From the NCBI GenBank assembly GCA_030037575.1, contig JASHRB010000088.1, positions 1-6,433 on the forward strand: DNA of 6,433 bases, given 5' to 3'. The position numbers were made by a program, and so were the translations under genes. Of this stretch, positions 4,963-6,433 are shown piece by piece. Position 1 is the first letter of the stretch. Every line of letters begins with the position of its first letter. The notes beneath the pieces are model-generated. The model saw only the letters and a program-made list of their open reading frames with translations, had not been told where the DNA came from and ran no database searches. Source of the stretch: Candidatus Sulfotelmatobacter sp. GTDB lineage: Bacteria; Acidobacteriota; Terriglobia; Terriglobales; Acidobacteriaceae.

Positions 4963-6433
4963 ATGAGCTTAATTCAAAATCGCTTCCTGAGGGGCGCTCT
5001 CGCCACCCTCGTGCAGCTGGTTCTGCTGTGCCGCTCGCTGCCCGCGCAGAATCAATCCCAGGATCAGGGCCCCTACACATTTCGGGTGGAAAGTGAACTG
5101 GTGCTGGTGAATGTGACGGTCCGAGATAAGAATGGAAAGTTCGTCCGCAATCTGAAGCCCGAAGATTTTACGATCCTCGAAGACCACAAGCCGCAAAAAA
5201 TCATTTCTTTCGATTTGGAGAACGTCGATGCCGTGGCCATGCAGAGTCTCACGCAAGTGAAACCGCTGGCCGGCGCGCCCCCGCAACCGTCGCCGGCGCC
5301 CAGCGCAACCACCCCGGGAACTGCGGATCGATTCGCTACTCAATTCAAAGACCGCCGCCTGATCGTTCTCTTCTTCGATCTTTCCGCTATGGAGCCCGAT
5401 GAGATCGACCGCGCGGTCAGTTCCGCCGAGCACTACGTCGACCAGCAAATGGCCCCCGCCGACCTGGTGGCGATCGTTTCCTTGGACAGCGCCCTTCTGG
5501 TGAATCAGGACTTCACCTCCGACAAGACCCTGCTCAAAAAACAACTCGGGGCTTTCGGCGAAGGCAGCGGCCAGGGCTACGAAGAGGGCACGACCGGCAC
5601 CACCGAAGGCACGCCCGATACCGGCCAGCCCTTTACCGCAGATGACACCGAATACAACATCTTCAACACCGACCGCCGGCTGGAAGCGATTCGTTCGGTC
5701 GCCGAAAAGCTTGCCCATATGCAGCAGAAGAAATCGCTGATTTATTTTTCCAGCGGCATGGACCGCACGGGAATCGAAAATCAGGCAGAGCTGCGTGCCG
5801 CCACCAACGCCGCCGTCCGCGCCAACATGGCCATCTACACCATGGATCTTCGCGGGCTGCAGGCTCTGGTTCCCGGCGGCGAGGCGCAAAATGCCAGCCT
5901 GCGCGGCAATTCAGTTTACTCCGGCCAGTCCATGATCAGCGCGCTCACTTCCAACTTCACAACCCAGGAAACTCTCGTCACCCTGGCCAGCGACACCGGG
6001 GGCCGCGCTTTTCTTGATTCCAACGATTTCACCCAGATCTTCAAAGGGGTTCAGCAGGACACGTCCTCGTACTATCTGCTCGGCTATCACAGCACCAATC
6101 CTGCGAAAGACGGGGGCTATCGCCGCATCGCGGTGAAAGTGAAAGTTCCCGGCGTGAAAATCGATTACCGCCGCGGCTACTACGCCTCGGCCGATTACAA
6201 ACACTCCACAAAAGAAGACAAAGAACTTGAGCTCGAACAGGAGCTCGCCTCCGAGCTGCCGGCGACCGACCTGCCTCTCTATCTCAGCGCCGCCTATTTT
6301 CGCCTCGAGCCCAATAAGTTCTACGTTCCGATTTCACTGGTGGTACCCGGCTCTCAGATTCCCTTCACGCGCAGCAGTGATCGCGACAAGGCCACCCTCG
6401 ACGTCATCGGCATGGTGCTGGATAGCCAGCAGC
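4963..6433 (+). CDS. Secreted VWFA-related Acidobacterial domain protein (3' end outside window)
   Basis: The frame is open from ATG at 4963 to the window edge: 490 residues visible, C-terminus missing. Residues 1-29 look like a signal peptide (R7, R10, core ALATLVQLVLL, cleavage near LPAQ). Residues 38-84 match the N-terminal part of the VWFA-related Acidobacterial family: LVLVNVTVRDKNGKFV, then LKPEDFTILED and PQKIISF. A Pro/Ala/Ser linker (100-120) precedes the von Willebrand A fold at about 130-375: strand LIVLFFDLS with D139-L-S141 at the metal site (the second serine of DxSxS is Met143), then LIYFSSGM (259-266), MAIYTMDLRG (289-298) and TGGRAF (345-350). The segment at about 370-410 (YYLLGYHSTNP, IDYRRGYYA) is also typical. 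A Gly/Thr/Glu-rich insertion sits at 199-224. It probably forms an operon with the receptor. VWA domains mediate protein binding; the partner is unknown. Confidence 0.9.
   Translation, partial: MSLIQNRFLRGALATLVQLVLLCRSLPAQNQSQDQGPYTFRVESELVLVNVTVRDKNGKFVRNLKPEDFTILEDHKPQKIISFDLENVDAVAMQSLTQVKPLAGAPPQPSPAPSATTPGTADRFATQFKDRRLIVLFFDLSAMEPDEIDRAVSSAEHYVDQQMAPADLVAIVSLDSALLVNQDFTSDKTLLKKQLGAFGEGSGQGYEEGTTGTTEGTPDTGQPFTADDTEYNIFNTDRRLEAIRSVAEKLAHMQQKKSLIYFSSGMDRTGIENQAELRAATNAAVRANMAIYTMDLRGLQALVPGGEAQNASLRGNSVYSGQSMISALTSNFTTQETLVTLASDTGGRAFLDSNDFTQIFKGVQQDTSSYYLLGYHSTNPAKDGGYRRIAVKVKVPGVKIDYRRGYYASADYKHSTKEDKELELEQELASELPATDLPLYLSAAYFRLEPNKFYVPISLVVPGSQIPFTRSSDRDKATLDVIGMVLDSQQ

Noticed and set aside
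4969..5889. Minus-strand frame of 306 residues opposite the VWFA gene
   Set aside because: The plus strand encodes a recognisable signal peptide and VWFA family motifs throughout; the antisense frame has no family-like features.

Overview
The window looks like a piece of an Acidobacteriota chromosome (probably Terriglobia). It is GC-rich. It pairs an Oar-like TonB-dependent receptor with a protein of the 'VWFA-related Acidobacterial domain' type, a family largely confined to this phylum. The assignment rests on family recognition, not on a database search.

Layout. Bases 1-186 hold no gene I can support, only two small hairpins. Bases about 187-676 are a small, probably degenerate IS200-type element: a lone HUH/Y1 transposase on the minus strand (210-605), a perfect 9-bp hairpin just past its stop codon, and a 5' leader that can fold over the transposase start. 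The leader also contains a palindromic segment that resembles a CRISPR repeat. A strong 11-bp stem-loop (705-736) separates this element from the next gene. Bases 787-1224 (minus) encode a small secreted protein of the Spy/CpxP LTXXQ type, with a clear ribosome binding site and signal peptide. A 263-base divergent intergenic region follows.

On the plus strand is an apparent two-gene operon: a 1152-residue TonB-dependent outer-membrane receptor (1488-4946), then after 16 bases a secreted VWFA-domain protein (from 4963). The second gene runs off the window end, with 490 residues visible. Its Shine-Dalgarno sequence overlaps the receptor stop codon, which suggests coupled expression. All three full-size proteins are predicted to act in the envelope: a periplasmic chaperone or sensor-like protein, an outer-membrane beta-barrel with a carboxypeptidase-regulatory-like N-terminal domain, and a periplasmic or exported VWA protein that may bind or assemble with a partner. 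The receptor substrate cannot be read from sequence.

I found no convincing new defence or mobile system. The points most worth a second look are the receptor/VWFA pairing, the weak plug and Gly-rich segment of the receptor, and the structured, possibly inactivated IS200 element.
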